DNA from: Spartobacteria bacterium
Lineage (GTDB): Bacteria > Verrucomicrobiota > Verrucomicrobiia > Chthoniobacterales > UBA10450
DNA length: 64,000 bases
Direction of reading: 5' to 3'
Assembly (NCBI GenBank): GCA_003134765.1
Contig: PLCM01000037.1
Location: 37,780 to 101,779, forward strand
Of the stretch, positions 43,607 to 53,146 are shown piece after piece (the first letter of the stretch is position 1; each line of letters begins with the position of its first letter). The notes under the pieces were generated by a model. The model saw only the letters and a program-made list of their open reading frames with translations. It had not been told where the DNA came from and did no database searches. The translations under genes and the position numbers were made by a program.

Positions 43607-44638
43607 TCAGGCGACTTTCTGGTTCGCAGCGTCATGCGACCAGACAAGCTGGCGCGATTGAATCAATTCGTCCACGACCTGGTAAATCTTCAATTCGGAG
43701 AAAGCGCAAAGCTGGTAAAGCGCGTCCAGCGTCACCGGCCCGTTCGCCGCGAATTGCCAAACTTGTTCGGCCACCGGCTGCAACTCGGGCGCTCCCGCCG
43801 CCGGCCACGCCAGGTTGGCTTTAGTGCGCTGCAATGTCGCTTTGCTGTCCCGAAAACGTTGCTTTAGTTCCGCGAATTCGTCCCGCCCCTGAAGCGCGTT
43901 GATCAGCATTTCGCTCGCGTTTTTCGTGATCCGTTCCGACTGAATCCAGTCCTTCTCGGGCAGCCCATCCGCCGCGAAAGTGAATGTGCCCACGAGATGT
44001 TCGTTCACGAAGAGCTGCCAGAAAGCCTCCTCGCCAGTAAGATGATCAAACTGCCCGCCGCGCGGCTGGCCCTGCTCGAAGAAGAAGGCCGAGACCAGCT
44101 CGGAGTTTGCGCTCGAAATCCGCAGCTGACCGGTTTGGGCGGAATTCGCGATGGTCTGGTAAACGGTGATGAGGTCGAAATTCGCGAGGTTCCCGCTCAG
44201 CTCCAGGCAATGACTTTGAGTCAGGGCAAGGTCGCGGGCCTGCGCGAGGCGCGACGCGAGCTGGCTGCTGAGAAAATGGAAGAACGACGGCACGCGGCGG
44301 ACCAATTCAGGGAAATCCTTGCGCTGAAAACATTGCAGGCTCACCGGTTCACAGGCGCGCGCGACATGTTTACGGGGAAGACCGGATAACGTCTCCACTT
44401 CGCCCAAAATATCGCCCCGGGAGAGATAAGCGGCCGGCGCGGATTTTTGCGCCGACGGTTGAATAATCTCGACGACCCCGCGATTGATGATGAAGAGGGC
44501 ATCGCCCGGATCGCCGGTGGAATAAATTGTTTCGCCTTCCCCAAGATGGCGGACACGGGAGAGCTCGCCGATGGCCTTCAGCTCCAAAAGCCTCAGGCCC
44601 GTGCAAAAGGCGAAGAAATCCTGGTCGAACATCCTCAT
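43607..44638 (-). CDS. cyclic-nucleotide-binding domain plus DUF4388 protein
   Basis: About 343 residues. Residues 10-125 form a CRP-like cNMP-binding domain (HLGEGETIYSTGDPGDALFI then GDILGEVETLSGLPRKHVA), and the GEV-type pocket replaces the usual GEMALL. The middle part (LSGNLANFDLITVYQTIANSAQTGQLRI) is DUF4388/PATAN, a signalling domain. A C-terminal winged-helix-like segment (DALYQLCAFSELKIYQVVDEL) may bind DNA or protein. It has no standard CRP HTH. Probably a second-messenger or regulatory adaptor. The start at 44638 (MRMFDQDF) avoids an upstream repeat. Confidence 0.82.
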   Translation of the reverse strand: MRMFDQDFFAFCTGLRLLELKAIGELSRVRHLGEGETIYSTGDPGDALFIINRGVVEIIQPSAQKSAPAAYLSRGDILGEVETLSGLPRKHVARACEPVSLQCFQRKDFPELVRRVPSFFHFLSSQLASRLAQARDLALTQSHCLELSGNLANFDLITVYQTIANSAQTGQLRISSANSELVSAFFFEQGQPRGGQFDHLTGEEAFWQLFVNEHLVGTFTFAADGLPEKDWIQSERITKNASEMLINALQGRDEFAELKQRFRDSKATLQRTKANLAWPAAGAPELQPVAEQVWQFAANGPVTLDALYQLCAFSELKIYQVVDELIQSRQLVWSHDAANQKVA

Positions 44639-44669
44639 TCTAAAAGCAGGAGTTGTGCTCCGCGGGGAG

Positions 44670-44741
44670 CTCCAATGTGGGAGGGGCCTTTGTGCCCCGA
44701 CGAGGGAAGGCGCGGGGCACAAGGCCCCTCCCACATTGGAG
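44670..44741. repeat. long near-perfect hairpin between divergent genes
   Basis: CTCCAATGTGGGAGGGGCCT then TTGTGCCCC at the left is complemented by GGGGCACAAGGCCCCTCCCA then CATTGGAG at the right: a stem of about 28 pairs around a 15-base loop. It lies in the shared upstream region of the cNMP and GT4 genes. Confidence 0.9.
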
Positions 44742-44780
44742 GCAGTTGCATCGGCCGCGTCTGGCGTTCAGTCTTCGGCG

Positions 44781-45968
44781 ATGCCCGCAGTCGCCTACGT
44801 GTTTGAGCGGTTCCCGTCATTCGGCCAAACGTTCTCCTATCGTGAAGTGGTGGAGCTGGAGCGGCAGGGGACGACCGTCCACGTCTTCTCGATCCGCCGC
44901 CCGGTCAACGAACCGGAGCAAGACTGGGACAAACGACTGGTCGAACGCGTCCATTATCTGCCCGAGGAAAAGACTCTGGTCGCGGAAGTAGACCGCGTTC
45001 TGCGAGGCAAAACGGTGTCGGATGATACGCGCTCGGCCGTGGAAAAATGGGATAGGCAAGCGGATTTCCTCCGGCTCTATCAGGCAATTTACGTCGGGCT
45101 GCGTCTGCGAGAAAAAGGCCTGTGTCATGTGCACGCCCATTTCGCGGGGATGGCCGCGCGCACCGTCTATTGGATCCGGGAATTCTTTGCGATTCCCTAC
45201 AGTTTCACGGCGCACGCCAACGATATTTTTGCTCCGCGCGAGTTTGTCGTGTCGCTCGCGAAGTTGATCGAGAATGCGGCGGCTGTTGTCACGGTAAGCG
45301 ATTACGCCGTGCGTCTTTTGCAGGAACGTTTCCCGACGAATGCCGCGAAAATACGTCGCGTCTACAACGGAGTGGATCTGTCGCGGTTTCAACCATCGGA
45401 CTTCGGCAGCGGCCCGCCGTCGATTGTTTCGATCGGCCGGCTCATCGAGAAAAAAGGGTTCGCCGACCTTATCGGTGCGTGCGCCCTGCTCAGGACGCGC
45501 GATCGGGACTTTGCCTGTAGCATCATCGGAGAGGGCCCGCTGGCAGAAGCGTTGCGTGCCCAGATTGCAGCGAATGGTCTGGAGAAATGGGTGGAACTGG
45601 CGGGCCCGCAAACGCAGGCCCAAATCGCGTCGCGGCTGGCGCACGCGACGATGTTTGTTCTGCCCTGCACGCGCGAAGCTGATGGCGGCATGGACAATTT
45701 GCCGACGGTCATCATGGAAGCGATGACGGCCGGGCTCCCGGTGATTTCGACACCCCTTGGTGGGATTCCCGAAATGGTCGAGCCAGGGGTGAACGGAGAG
45801 CTGGTGCCCGAGCGCGATCCGGAGGCCCTTTGTGTCGCGATCGAGCGTTTGCTCGCTGATCCGGACCGGGCGCGCGGACTCGGAAAACGCGGCCGGGAAA
45901 TCGCGCGGGAAAAATTCTCAATCGAGGCCTGCGCGCGGCAGCTACAGCAACTTTTCGACTGCATTTAG
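44781..45968 (+). CDS. GT4-family glycosyltransferase
   Basis: 395 residues from MPAVAYVFERFPSFGQTF. The N-terminal Rossmann part contains HVHAHFAGMAARTVYWI and YSFTAHANDIF. The C-terminal part has VYNGVDLSRFQP, SIGRLIEKKGFADLI, GEGPLAEALR and the nucleotide-sugar site ADGGMDNLPTVIMEAMTAGLPVISTPLGGIPE (E-x7-E form). The sequence resembles the exopolysaccharide/colanic-acid GT4 subgroup. Cytosolic face of the membrane. The tracked upstream extension translates the hairpin and is rejected. Confidence 0.93.
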   Translation: MPAVAYVFERFPSFGQTFSYREVVELERQGTTVHVFSIRRPVNEPEQDWDKRLVERVHYLPEEKTLVAEVDRVLRGKTVSDDTRSAVEKWDRQADFLRLYQAIYVGLRLREKGLCHVHAHFAGMAARTVYWIREFFAIPYSFTAHANDIFAPREFVVSLAKLIENAAAVVTVSDYAVRLLQERFPTNAAKIRRVYNGVDLSRFQPSDFGSGPPSIVSIGRLIEKKGFADLIGACALLRTRDRDFACSIIGEGPLAEALRAQIAANGLEKWVELAGPQTQAQIASRLAHATMFVLPCTREADGGMDNLPTVIMEAMTAGLPVISTPLGGIPEMVEPGVNGELVPERDPEALCVAIERLLADPDRARGLGKRGREIAREKFSIEACARQLQQLFDCI

Positions 45969-45983
45969 CGCGATCCGTTGGAT

Positions 45984-46128
45984 CTGGGGAGCGCAGGCTG
46001 CCAGCCTGCAGTTGTCGGCAGCTTGCCGCAACATCTGCGGACGTGTTTTGTTGTGAGGACTAACGGAGCTGAAAGACACGTCTCGGCAGGCTGCCGAGAC
46101 GGGCAGGCTGGCAGCCTGCGCTCCCCAG
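45984..46128. repeat. inverted repeat CTGGGGAGCGCAGGCTGCCAGCC
   Basis: Left arm CTGGGGAGCGCAGGCTGCCA, right arm TGGCAGCCTGCGCTCCCCAG (exact complements), inner GTCTCGGCAGGCTGCCGAGAC hairpin. It fills the gap between the GT4 and DUF547 genes. Confidence 0.9.
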
Positions 46129-46189
46129 GACACGAATCACGCAGCACTTTGCTCTTGCCTGAACAATTCCGTGGGTGCGAAATGGGCGC

Positions 46190-46927
46190 ATGAAAACACT
46201 GGTGCGCCTCCTATTTTGTTTCACGCTTTCAATTGCCGCAGCCGCGACCACGTTCGGCCAGAAGTCGGACTGGGTTTCGAGCTACAACACTCTCCTCGGG
46301 AAGTATGTGACCTCGGGCGGAGTGAAATACGCTGAATGGAAAGCGAATGCCGGGGACATGCAGGCAATTCAGGCAGTCGTCGACGGCATTTCGAAAGAGA
46401 ACGTCTCGGCGATGGGCAAACAGCAGCAACTCGCCTTTTACATCAACGCCTATAACGCCTGGATCCTGCACGAAGCGCTGGGCAAATATCCGACGAAAAG
46501 TGTGAAAGACGCGCTCTTCACTTTCTTCACCGGTAAACGGATCACCGTGGCCGGTCAGCAGATGAGTTTCAATGCCCTCGAGAAAGACACCATTCGTTCG
46601 AAGTTCAACGACCCGCGGGTGCATTTCGCCCTCAACTGCGCGAGCCGGAGCTGCCCGCCGCTGAATCGAACGGCGTTTAGTGGCGACAAGCTCGATGGAC
46701 AGTTCGAAGCGCTCGCGAAGGGGTACGTGAACTCGGAGCACGGCGTGAAATTCAATGCCGCCACCAAATCGGCCGAGCTCTCGAAAATTTTCGACTGGTA
46801 TAAGGACGACTTCAAGGCGGAGGGCGGCGCGATTGCCTTCATCAATAAACGCCGATCCTCCCCGCTTCCAGCCGATGCGAAGATTAGTTACCAGGACTAT
46901 GATTGGGGCCTGAACGAGGCTAAGTAG
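46190..46927 (+). CDS. exported DUF547 domain protein
   Basis: 245 residues with signal peptide MKTLVRLLFCFTLSIAAAATTFG. The DUF547 marks are LGKYVTSGGVKYAEWKAN, KQQQLAFYINAYNAWILHEAL, RSKFNDPRVHFALNCASRSCPPLN and FDWYKDDF. The Cys/His set in VHFALNCASRSCPP is typical. Function of the family is unknown. Periplasmic. The radical SAM gene begins only 4 bases later. Confidence 0.9.
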   Translation: MKTLVRLLFCFTLSIAAAATTFGQKSDWVSSYNTLLGKYVTSGGVKYAEWKANAGDMQAIQAVVDGISKENVSAMGKQQQLAFYINAYNAWILHEALGKYPTKSVKDALFTFFTGKRITVAGQQMSFNALEKDTIRSKFNDPRVHFALNCASRSCPPLNRTAFSGDKLDGQFEALAKGYVNSEHGVKFNAATKSAELSKIFDWYKDDFKAEGGAIAFINKRRSSPLPADAKISYQDYDWGLNEAK

Positions 46928-46931
46928 CAGG

Positions 46932-48428
46932 ATGGTCGCGCTAAACGATTCCCCTGGAGGGACGACCGCCGTGTCGTCCCAAATTGTGGGACGGGACAGC
47001 GCCCGTCCCTCCAAAAGACAGTGGCGCGACCGCTGGCGGGCATTCCGCACCCCGATCAATCCCGAAAAAGCGCGGGTGCTGAAGGAGCGGTGGGAATCGT
47101 TGCCCCTGGAATTGCGGACCAATAACCAGATTTCCGGCCGGCATCTCACCCATTGCGGGTTCACGCTGGGCGCGAGCTACTGCTCGTTTCATTGCACCCA
47201 TTGTTACCTGCCGAAGAACGCGAACGAAATTCCGATCCCTTCGCTCGCGCAGGTAAAGGAACAGATCGACGCCAACCGCCGTTTGCAAGGACCTGGCGGT
47301 GGACTCCAGATCACGGGTGGCGACGTCGCGGACGCCTACTGGAAGTCGGGGCGTGGCGACGAGCTGATCGAGATCGTGCGCTACGCCATTTCGGTCGGGT
47401 CCATCCCCATGCTGATGACGCATGGCCAGACCCTGATCGAGCAACCGCAATTCCTGGAGCGCCTCATGGTGGAAGGAGGGTTGCGGCAAATTTCCGTGCA
47501 CGTCGACATGACCCAGGCCGGCCGTCATGGATATCCGATTGGTCGGATCAAATGCGAAGCGGACCTGCACCCAGTGCGCCAGGCCTTCACCGATCTTGCC
47601 CTTCAGATTCGGGAAAAGACCGGGCTTCTCCTGGAGTACGCACTGAGTTTTACGGTTACGCGCCGCAACATCGATGATGTTCCCGAAGTGATCCGGTGGT
47701 ACCTGGCCGATCCGCAGCGCAGCTATATCTGGCGCATGCTCAGCTTTCAGCCGGAAGCCGACACGGGCCGCACGATTTTCTCGCAGCGGCCCATTACCTC
47801 TGCCGATGTCTGGGAAAAAATCTGCGCCGGCGTCGGCTTGCCGCTGCGGCGCGACGTCTCGATCTTCGGTCACCCCGATTGCAACAGCTGGGCATCGCTC
47901 CTGATCGCCCGGCCTTCCGGCAAAATTTTCCCTCTGCTCCCCGATGACAAGAAATTTGATTCGCTCCTCGGCGAGGTGTTGCAAAAGATCGGCGGCCTAT
48001 CCCTGGTGAATGACGACGCCGGTACGCCGCCGTATCGGCTCGCTGGCGTCTTGTTCCGCCACCCGCTTCTGGCGGCGAAACTCGTTTCCAAACTTTTGCG
48101 TTACGTTACTTCGCGAAAAGCGCCGCCCGAAATTTTCCGTTCGCTGCTCCGTGGCCAGGTCCACACGCTTGGCGTTGGCATGCACAACTTCATGGACGCA
48201 AAACAAGTGGCGCAGGCCGATACCGATCCGGTGATTCGGGCGCGGCTGGATTCCTGTGTCTTCAAGGGCGCCGTGAAGAAGAACGGCGAATGGGTTGCGG
48301 TCCCGATGTGTTCGATGAACCAGCAGACGTGGTCGGAAGTTTACGATGGAAGGTTGAACGATCCCGAGCTGCTGAAAGAGCCGCAGGTGTTCAGCAAGAC
48401 GGAAGTCGCGCACGCGGCGGAAACATAA
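46932..48428 (+). CDS. radical SAM protein
   Basis: 498 residues as tracked. The [4Fe-4S]-SAM motif is CSFHCTHCYLP (Cx3Cx2C plus aromatic), followed by GGGLQITGGDVADAY, VDMTQAGRHGYPIG and a long C-terminal part with CNSWASLL and a last MCSMNQQ. Product unknown. The first 28 residues (SPGGTTAVSSQIVGRDSARP...) are the translation of a dispersed palindrome (46955-47014), so the true start may be downstream, for example a GTG near 47080 giving MLKERWESLP, or the element has been absorbed into the gene. Confidence 0.85.
   Translation: MVALNDSPGGTTAVSSQIVGRDSARPSKRQWRDRWRAFRTPINPEKARVLKERWESLPLELRTNNQISGRHLTHCGFTLGASYCSFHCTHCYLPKNANEIPIPSLAQVKEQIDANRRLQGPGGGLQITGGDVADAYWKSGRGDELIEIVRYAISVGSIPMLMTHGQTLIEQPQFLERLMVEGGLRQISVHVDMTQAGRHGYPIGRIKCEADLHPVRQAFTDLALQIREKTGLLLEYALSFTVTRRNIDDVPEVIRWYLADPQRSYIWRMLSFQPEADTGRTIFSQRPITSADVWEKICAGVGLPLRRDVSIFGHPDCNSWASLLIARPSGKIFPLLPDDKKFDSLLGEVLQKIGGLSLVNDDAGTPPYRLAGVLFRHPLLAAKLVSKLLRYVTSRKAPPEIFRSLLRGQVHTLGVGMHNFMDAKQVAQADTDPVIRARLDSCVFKGAVKKNGEWVAVPMCSMNQQTWSEVYDGRLNDPELLKEPQVFSKTEVAHAAET
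46955..47014. repeat. inverted repeat GGAGGGACGACCGCCGTGTCG, copy 2, in coding frame
   Basis: TGGAGGGACGACCGCCGTGT...CAGCGCCCGTCCCTCCA with an inner CGTCCCAAATTGTGGGACG hairpin. Nearly the same as 41791-41853. It overlaps the 5' part of the radical SAM ORF. Confidence 0.88.
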
Positions 48429-48454
48429 ACGCACCGGCTCGACAGAGTCCAGGC

Positions 48455-49507
48455 CTACAGAAGATCGCGAACGCAATTCATCGCTCGCAGGTAAACCCGA
48501 TGGCGGCCAACGCCCATCAATTCCTCCTCCATCAGTTGGGCCGGATCGTTGCTGCCGGCAGGCATGAGCTGCGGAGGCGGGGTTTGGCCCGGGGCCGCGG
48601 CCGTAACGTGCAACAAATCCGAGTCTTCCGGATTCAAGACGCGAAATTCCATTCCATTGCATTTCAAAGTGCAACGGCTGATCGGTGTTTCGCCGCGCTC
48701 TTGCAGCGAGACGCTGATGGCGGTTCCGGACTCGCTGCGAAAGGTGAGTTTGTTGTCCCGGGTCCTGCCCTCGACCTTCCATTTCAATTGCGACGCCAGC
48801 CAGCCGCTAAGAAGTAACGCCGTCGAACGATAGCCGGCCCCGAAGTCGATCTCGACGGTCTTGATTTCTTCAAAACGGGCCCGGGCGGGCGCCGGATCGA
48901 AGAACTGGGCGATGGCCAGACGGAATTGGACGAGCCGCGTCCAGTTTAGATCACACAGCAGGATGCGTTGTTTCCCTTCGGCCTGGGCGGTTTCGACGCG
49001 CTCCATCTGCGCGCAAAAATCACTCCAGCGCTGGCTGTCGTAGATGACGCGATCGACCCACGCCCAAAGTTGGGGGTCCATGGAATCGTGAAATTCTCCC
49101 TGCCACCAAAGGTAAAAGGGGAGGTCGGAGTCGAGGTGCGAAAAAACAATATTGGGGAGGAGTCTGGTGCAGGGACCTTCCAGGAGGAAGGAAAGCTGTT
49201 CGCAGCAAACTTGTTTGTTGCCGGACTGGCTGACATGGCAGTGCGCGGTCACCCAGGCTTCCACGCGATTCTCTTTTGCGCCCGGATTGGCTCCGATCAC
49301 AATCGCGCGGCAGGCGTGGTTTTCCGTGATCTTGGAAATGATTTGAGTATTGATGGGAAGTGAATCGGGCGCTTCGCTGTAAACCGCGAGATTCACCAGG
49401 GAAGCGCGGGTCTTGACCCCACCGTTCTCCACCCAAAGCCTCTTCAGTTCCCGATCGATCCTGCCGATTTCGACAGGCATTCCCGGCGAAAAAGTTTCGG
49501 TTGGCAT
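48455..49507 (-). CDS. opcA: glucose-6-phosphate dehydrogenase assembly protein OpcA
   Basis: 350 residues. OpcA proteins bind and allosterically activate glucose-6-phosphate dehydrogenase in cyanobacteria and actinobacteria. Family marks are ARASLVNLAVYSEAP-like (TRASLVNLAVYSEAPDSLP), SRAIVI-like HACRAIVIGANPG, QVCCEQLSFLLEG, LPFYLWWQGEF and DLNWTRLVQFRLAIAQFFDP. The start at 49507 (MPTETFSPG) follows the zwf stop by 11 bases, so it is the second gene of a zwf-opcA operon. Confidence 0.93.
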   Translation of the reverse strand: MPTETFSPGMPVEIGRIDRELKRLWVENGGVKTRASLVNLAVYSEAPDSLPINTQIISKITENHACRAIVIGANPGAKENRVEAWVTAHCHVSQSGNKQVCCEQLSFLLEGPCTRLLPNIVFSHLDSDLPFYLWWQGEFHDSMDPQLWAWVDRVIYDSQRWSDFCAQMERVETAQAEGKQRILLCDLNWTRLVQFRLAIAQFFDPAPARARFEEIKTVEIDFGAGYRSTALLLSGWLASQLKWKVEGRTRDNKLTFRSESGTAISVSLQERGETPISRCTLKCNGMEFRVLNPEDSDLLHVTAAAPGQTPPPQLMPAGSNDPAQLMEEELMGVGRHRVYLRAMNCVRDLL

Positions 49508-49518
49508 GACTTCGGTGT

Positions 49519-51066
49519 TCACAAACGCCGCCAGGCGCGGCCGTCGCGAGCCAGGAATTCGTCCGCGGCGTCGGGTCCCCACGACCCCGCCGGGTACTCG
49601 AAAAGTTTGGGCGGCTCTTCCTTCGACGCCCAGGCCTCTTCAATCGGGTCGATGAAGGCCCAGGCTTCCTCCACCTCGTCGCGCCGCGCGAAAAGGGTCG
49701 CATCGCCGCTGGTCGCATCGAGGAGCAAACGTTCATACGCCTCCGGACTCGCCTTCCCAAAGGAAGTTCCGTAGTGGAAATCCATCTTGACCGGTTCGAT
49801 TCGAAAACTGGTTCCTGGCATTTTTGCCTGCATCCGCAGCGAGATTCCCTCGTCCGGTTGAATGCGGATCACGAGCACGTTTTGATCGAGCGCGCTCATC
49901 TCCTTGTTGAACAGGACCTGCGGCGCCTTCTTGAAATGAACTGAGATTTCCGTGCCGGATTTTGGCAACCGTTTGCCGACCCGGACAAAAAACGGGACGT
50001 TCGCCCACCGCCAGCTATCCACAAAAAGACGCAGGGCAACGAACGTCTCCGTCTGCGAATTCGGGTTCACATTCTTCTCCGCGCGATAACCTGGGGCCGC
50101 TTGGCCGTTAATCGCGCCCTCCGCGTACTGGCCGCGGATGACATTCTCCGCCACCTTTTCGCAGGGGATTCGCCGGAGGGAGCGCACCACTTTCACTTTT
50201 TCATCGCGGATGGCGTCCGCGCTCAGGTCGGTCGGCGCTTCCATCGTCACCAAACAAAGGAGCTGGAGTAGATGGTTCTGGACCATGTCGCGTAACGCGC
50301 CGGCGCCTTCGTAGTAACCGGCGCGACCCTCCACGCCGAGAGTTTCCGCCGCCGTGATCTGGACGTGGTCGATGTAGTGCGAATTCCAGAGCGGCTCGAA
50401 GATCGCGTTCGCGAAGCGCAGGACCAAAATATTCTGCGCCGTCTCCTTCCCGAGGAAGTGATCGATCCGGTAGGTCTGGTCTTCTGCAAAGGCGGTGTGG
50501 ACAACGGCATTCAATTCCCGGGCCGACGCGAGATCGGTTCCAAACGGTTTCTCCACGATGACGCGGGCCCAACTGCCTTCGCGGGCTTTGTTGAGCCCCG
50601 CCTCTTTCAGGTTTTTAATAATGGGCTCGAACTGGTCGGGCGCCACGGCGAGGTAAAAAAGCCGGTTGCCGCCGGTTCCGCGCTCCTGGTCGATCTTGTC
50701 GAGCCGTTCCGCCAGACTCTTGTAGCCGGCGGCGTCGTGGAATTCACTTTGATGATAGAAGAGCGCCTGGGCGAAACTGTTCCAGACTTCATCCCGGACC
50801 GTTTGGCGGGAAAACTTTCGGGTCGATTCGCCCTGCTCTTTGCGAAATTCGTCGTCCGTCTTTGGTCGCCGCGCGAAACCGATGACGGTAACCGCAGGCG
50901 GCAATTCGCCATCTGCGGCGAGATTGTAGAGGGCGGGAATCAGCTTCCGCATCGTCAGGTCGCCGGTCGCGCCAAAAATAACGACACTGCACGCCTGTGG
51001 AACCGTTCTGGTCGCGAGACCTTCGCGGAGTGGGTTTGCCTTTTGGGTATCCGAAGTTTTGCTCAT
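49519..51066 (-). CDS. zwf: glucose-6-phosphate 1-dehydrogenase
   Basis: First enzyme of the oxidative pentose phosphate pathway, giving NADPH and 6-phosphogluconolactone. 515 residues from MSKTSDTQK. The nucleotide motif is VIFGATGDLTMRKLIPALYNL, the catalytic site RIDHFLGKETAQNILVLRFAN, then EPLWNSHYIDHVQITAAETLGVEGRAGYYE and RVGKRLPKSGTEI. All key residues are present. Operon with opcA. It follows the phosphatase/SHMT ORF after a gap filled by a palindromic repeat. Confidence 0.97.
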   Translation of the reverse strand: MSKTSDTQKANPLREGLATRTVPQACSVVIFGATGDLTMRKLIPALYNLAADGELPPAVTVIGFARRPKTDDEFRKEQGESTRKFSRQTVRDEVWNSFAQALFYHQSEFHDAAGYKSLAERLDKIDQERGTGGNRLFYLAVAPDQFEPIIKNLKEAGLNKAREGSWARVIVEKPFGTDLASARELNAVVHTAFAEDQTYRIDHFLGKETAQNILVLRFANAIFEPLWNSHYIDHVQITAAETLGVEGRAGYYEGAGALRDMVQNHLLQLLCLVTMEAPTDLSADAIRDEKVKVVRSLRRIPCEKVAENVIRGQYAEGAINGQAAPGYRAEKNVNPNSQTETFVALRLFVDSWRWANVPFFVRVGKRLPKSGTEISVHFKKAPQVLFNKEMSALDQNVLVIRIQPDEGISLRMQAKMPGTSFRIEPVKMDFHYGTSFGKASPEAYERLLLDATSGDATLFARRDEVEEAWAFIDPIEEAWASKEEPPKLFEYPAGSWGPDAADEFLARDGRAWRRL

Positions 51067-51124
51067 GCGGGAAAGCAGATTTACGCAGATTCGCCGCAAT
51101 TAAGTAAGAGGAAAATTTCTTAAT

Positions 51125-51238
51125 GGTAGGGGCGGCGTGCTGCGCCGTCCGCTTCGGGGTTCAGGTTTAACGCCGTTCGCGGACGCCGCAGCTCGCCACG
51201 GCGAGTTCGTCCGGCGGCGAACGCGGCGTCCCTGCCAT
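51125..51238. repeat. palindromic element, GTAGGGRCG family, copy 2
   Basis: GGTAGGGGCGGCGTGCTGCG...GAACGCGGCGTCCCTGCC. It contains the 30-base sequence also found inside the Rieske oxygenase gene. It lies between zwf and the SHMT ORF and may end the latter's transcript. Confidence 0.75.
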
Positions 51239-51244
51239 CTCAAG

Positions 51245-53053
51245 TTACGACGGCAGCGGAAATCGGCGTGTGAGCTCGCGAACTTTGCCGCGGATCTCTT
51301 CAAGGCCGGCGTTGTCGTCGCGGCGGTTCAGGGCGTCGTTAATCAGGTCGGCGATGTCGAGCATCTCTTCTTCCTTCATTCCGCGGGTGGTCACAGCGGG
51401 GGTGCCGACGCGGATGCCGCCCGGTTTGAAAATCGGGTAGGTGTCGAAGGGAATGCCGTTTTTGTTCACGGTGATGCCGGCGCGGTCGAGGACTTCCTGA
51501 GCGACTTTCCCGTTGATGTCCTTCGGGCGAAGATCGACGAGCATGAGATGGTTGTCAGTGCCGCCCGAGGTGATGCGGTAGCCGTGCTTCGTTAGGCCGG
51601 CGGCGAGCGCTTTGGCATTCACAACGACCTGCCGCTGATAATCGCGGAACTGCGGTTGGAGCGCTTCGTGAAAGCAAACGGCCTTGGCCGCGATGACGTG
51701 CATGAGCGGGCCGCCTTGGACCCCGGGGAAAACAGTAGCGTCGATGGCTTTCGCGTGTTCGGCGGTGCACATGACGATGCCGCCGCGCGGGCCGCGCAAA
51801 CTCTTGTGAGTGGTGGTGGTGACGAACTGCGCGTGCGGGATCGGAGTGGGATGCTGGCCGCCGGCGACGAGGCCGGAAATGTGCGCCATGTCGATGAACA
51901 AGATCGCTCCGACCGAATCGGCGATTTGGCGGAGCCGCGGGAAATCGATGATGCGCGGATAGGCGGACGCGCCCGCAGTGATCATCGCGGGGCGGACTTC
52001 TTCGGCTTGTTTCTGCAAGGCGTCGTAATCGATCTGCTCGGTTTCCGCGCTCACGCCGTACTGTGAGACCTCGTAAAACTTGCCGGAGAAATTCGCCGGA
52101 TGGCCGTGGGTAAGATGGCCGCCGTGGGCGAGGTTCATCGCCAGAATCTTGTCGCCCGGCTTCAGCATCGCGAAGTAAACGGCCATGTTCGCTTGCGCCC
52201 CGCTGTGCGGCTGGACGTTGACATGGTCCGGGCCGAAAAGCTGTTTCGCGCGCGCGATCGCCAGCTGTTCGACCGTGTCGACGTTTTCGCAGCCGCCATA
52301 CCAGCGTTTGCCGGGATAACCTTCGGCATATTTGTTCGTCAGGACGCTGCCCTGTGCCTCCATCACCGCACGGCTGGTGAAGTTTTCCGAAGCGATCAAC
52401 TCGATGTTCTCTCGCTGCCGTTTTTCTTCCGCGACGACGGCTTCAAAAACTTCCGGGTCGACTTTGCGCAAGCCGCCCCCGCCGATCGAGCTGGAGGAGC
52501 CAGGAGAATTCGAAGAGGTCCGGATGTCGTTAGGCTGATCTGCCATGGTAAAAGATGAAGTTCCGCCGCCGCGCGATTTTGCCGGCACCGCGAGTTCGCT
52601 TTGTTCTACGAACGCCAGCACGGTCGGTAAAGCGTTTTTGATGGTGGAGGCGCAGATGGTATAAACGTCGCGACTGCACCCGATCGGGTCCGGCACATCG
52701 CGCCACACCGTCATTCCGGGCTCCTCAAATTCCCGGAGGAGGTAGGTCTTTTCCGCTGCGTGCGGGAAGAAGGTGTGAATCGTCTCGAGATGCGCGCTGG
52801 TCATGGCGAAAATGTGGGTGGCGCGATCGACCAGGGTCGCGGTCAGCGGCTGGCTGCGGACGCCGCGGATATCCACGCCTTCCTCTTCGCAGACGTTGAT
52901 CGCGTGGAGGCTCGGAGGCTGGCCTCGGACCGCGTGGACGCCCGCGGAAGCGACCTCGATGTCCTTGCGATTGCCGAGCAAACGCTGAAACAACCCCTCA
53001 GCCATCGGGCTGCGGCAAATATTTCCCGTGCAAACGAAGAGGACGCTTTTCAC
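51245..53053 (-). CDS. glyA: LMW protein tyrosine phosphatase fused in frame to serine hydroxymethyltransferase
   Basis: One open frame of 602 residues from the GTG at 53053. Residues 1-155 are a low-molecular-weight protein tyrosine phosphatase: [16 protein letters not shown] (CX5R loop) and the acid loop DVPDPIGCS. After a Ser/Gly-rich linker ([15 protein letters not shown]), SHMT covers the last 415 residues: [44 protein letters not shown] and the PLP lysine in [14 protein letters not shown]. An internal ATG at 52546 (MADQPNDI) could start a free 433-residue GlyA, so either a true fusion or two overlapping products are possible. SHMT makes glycine and methylene-THF. Confidence 0.92.
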   Translation of the reverse strand: MKSVLFVCTGNICRSPMAEGLFQRLLGNRKDIEVASAGVHAVRGQPPSLHAINVCEEEGVDIRGVRSQPLTATLVDRATHIFAMTSAHLETIHTFFPHAAEKTYLLREFEEPGMTVWRDVPDPIGCSRDVYTICASTIKNALPTVLAFVEQSELAVPAKSRGGGTSSFTMADQPNDIRTSSNSPGSSSSIGGGGLRKVDPEVFEAVVAEEKRQRENIELIASENFTSRAVMEAQGSVLTNKYAEGYPGKRWYGGCENVDTVEQLAIARAKQLFGPDHVNVQPHSGAQANMAVYFAMLKPGDKILAMNLAHGGHLTHGHPANFSGKFYEVSQYGVSAETEQIDYDALQKQAEEVRPAMITAGASAYPRIIDFPRLRQIADSVGAILFIDMAHISGLVAGGQHPTPIPHAQFVTTTTHKSLRGPRGGIVMCTAEHAKAIDATVFPGVQGGPLMHVIAAKAVCFHEALQPQFRDYQRQVVVNAKALAAGLTKHGYRITSGGTDNHLMLVDLRPKDINGKVAQEVLDRAGITVNKNGIPFDTYPIFKPGGIRVGTPAVTTRGMKEEEMLDIADLINDALNRRDDNAGLEEIRGKVRELTRRFPLPS

Positions 53054-53146
53054 GATTTCAACGCCGGCGCGTGCCGGCAAAACAAACTAGAATCAAACCG
53101 AATCAAGTCAACGCATCCTCCCGTTTCCGCGGCGGATCCTGGCAGA

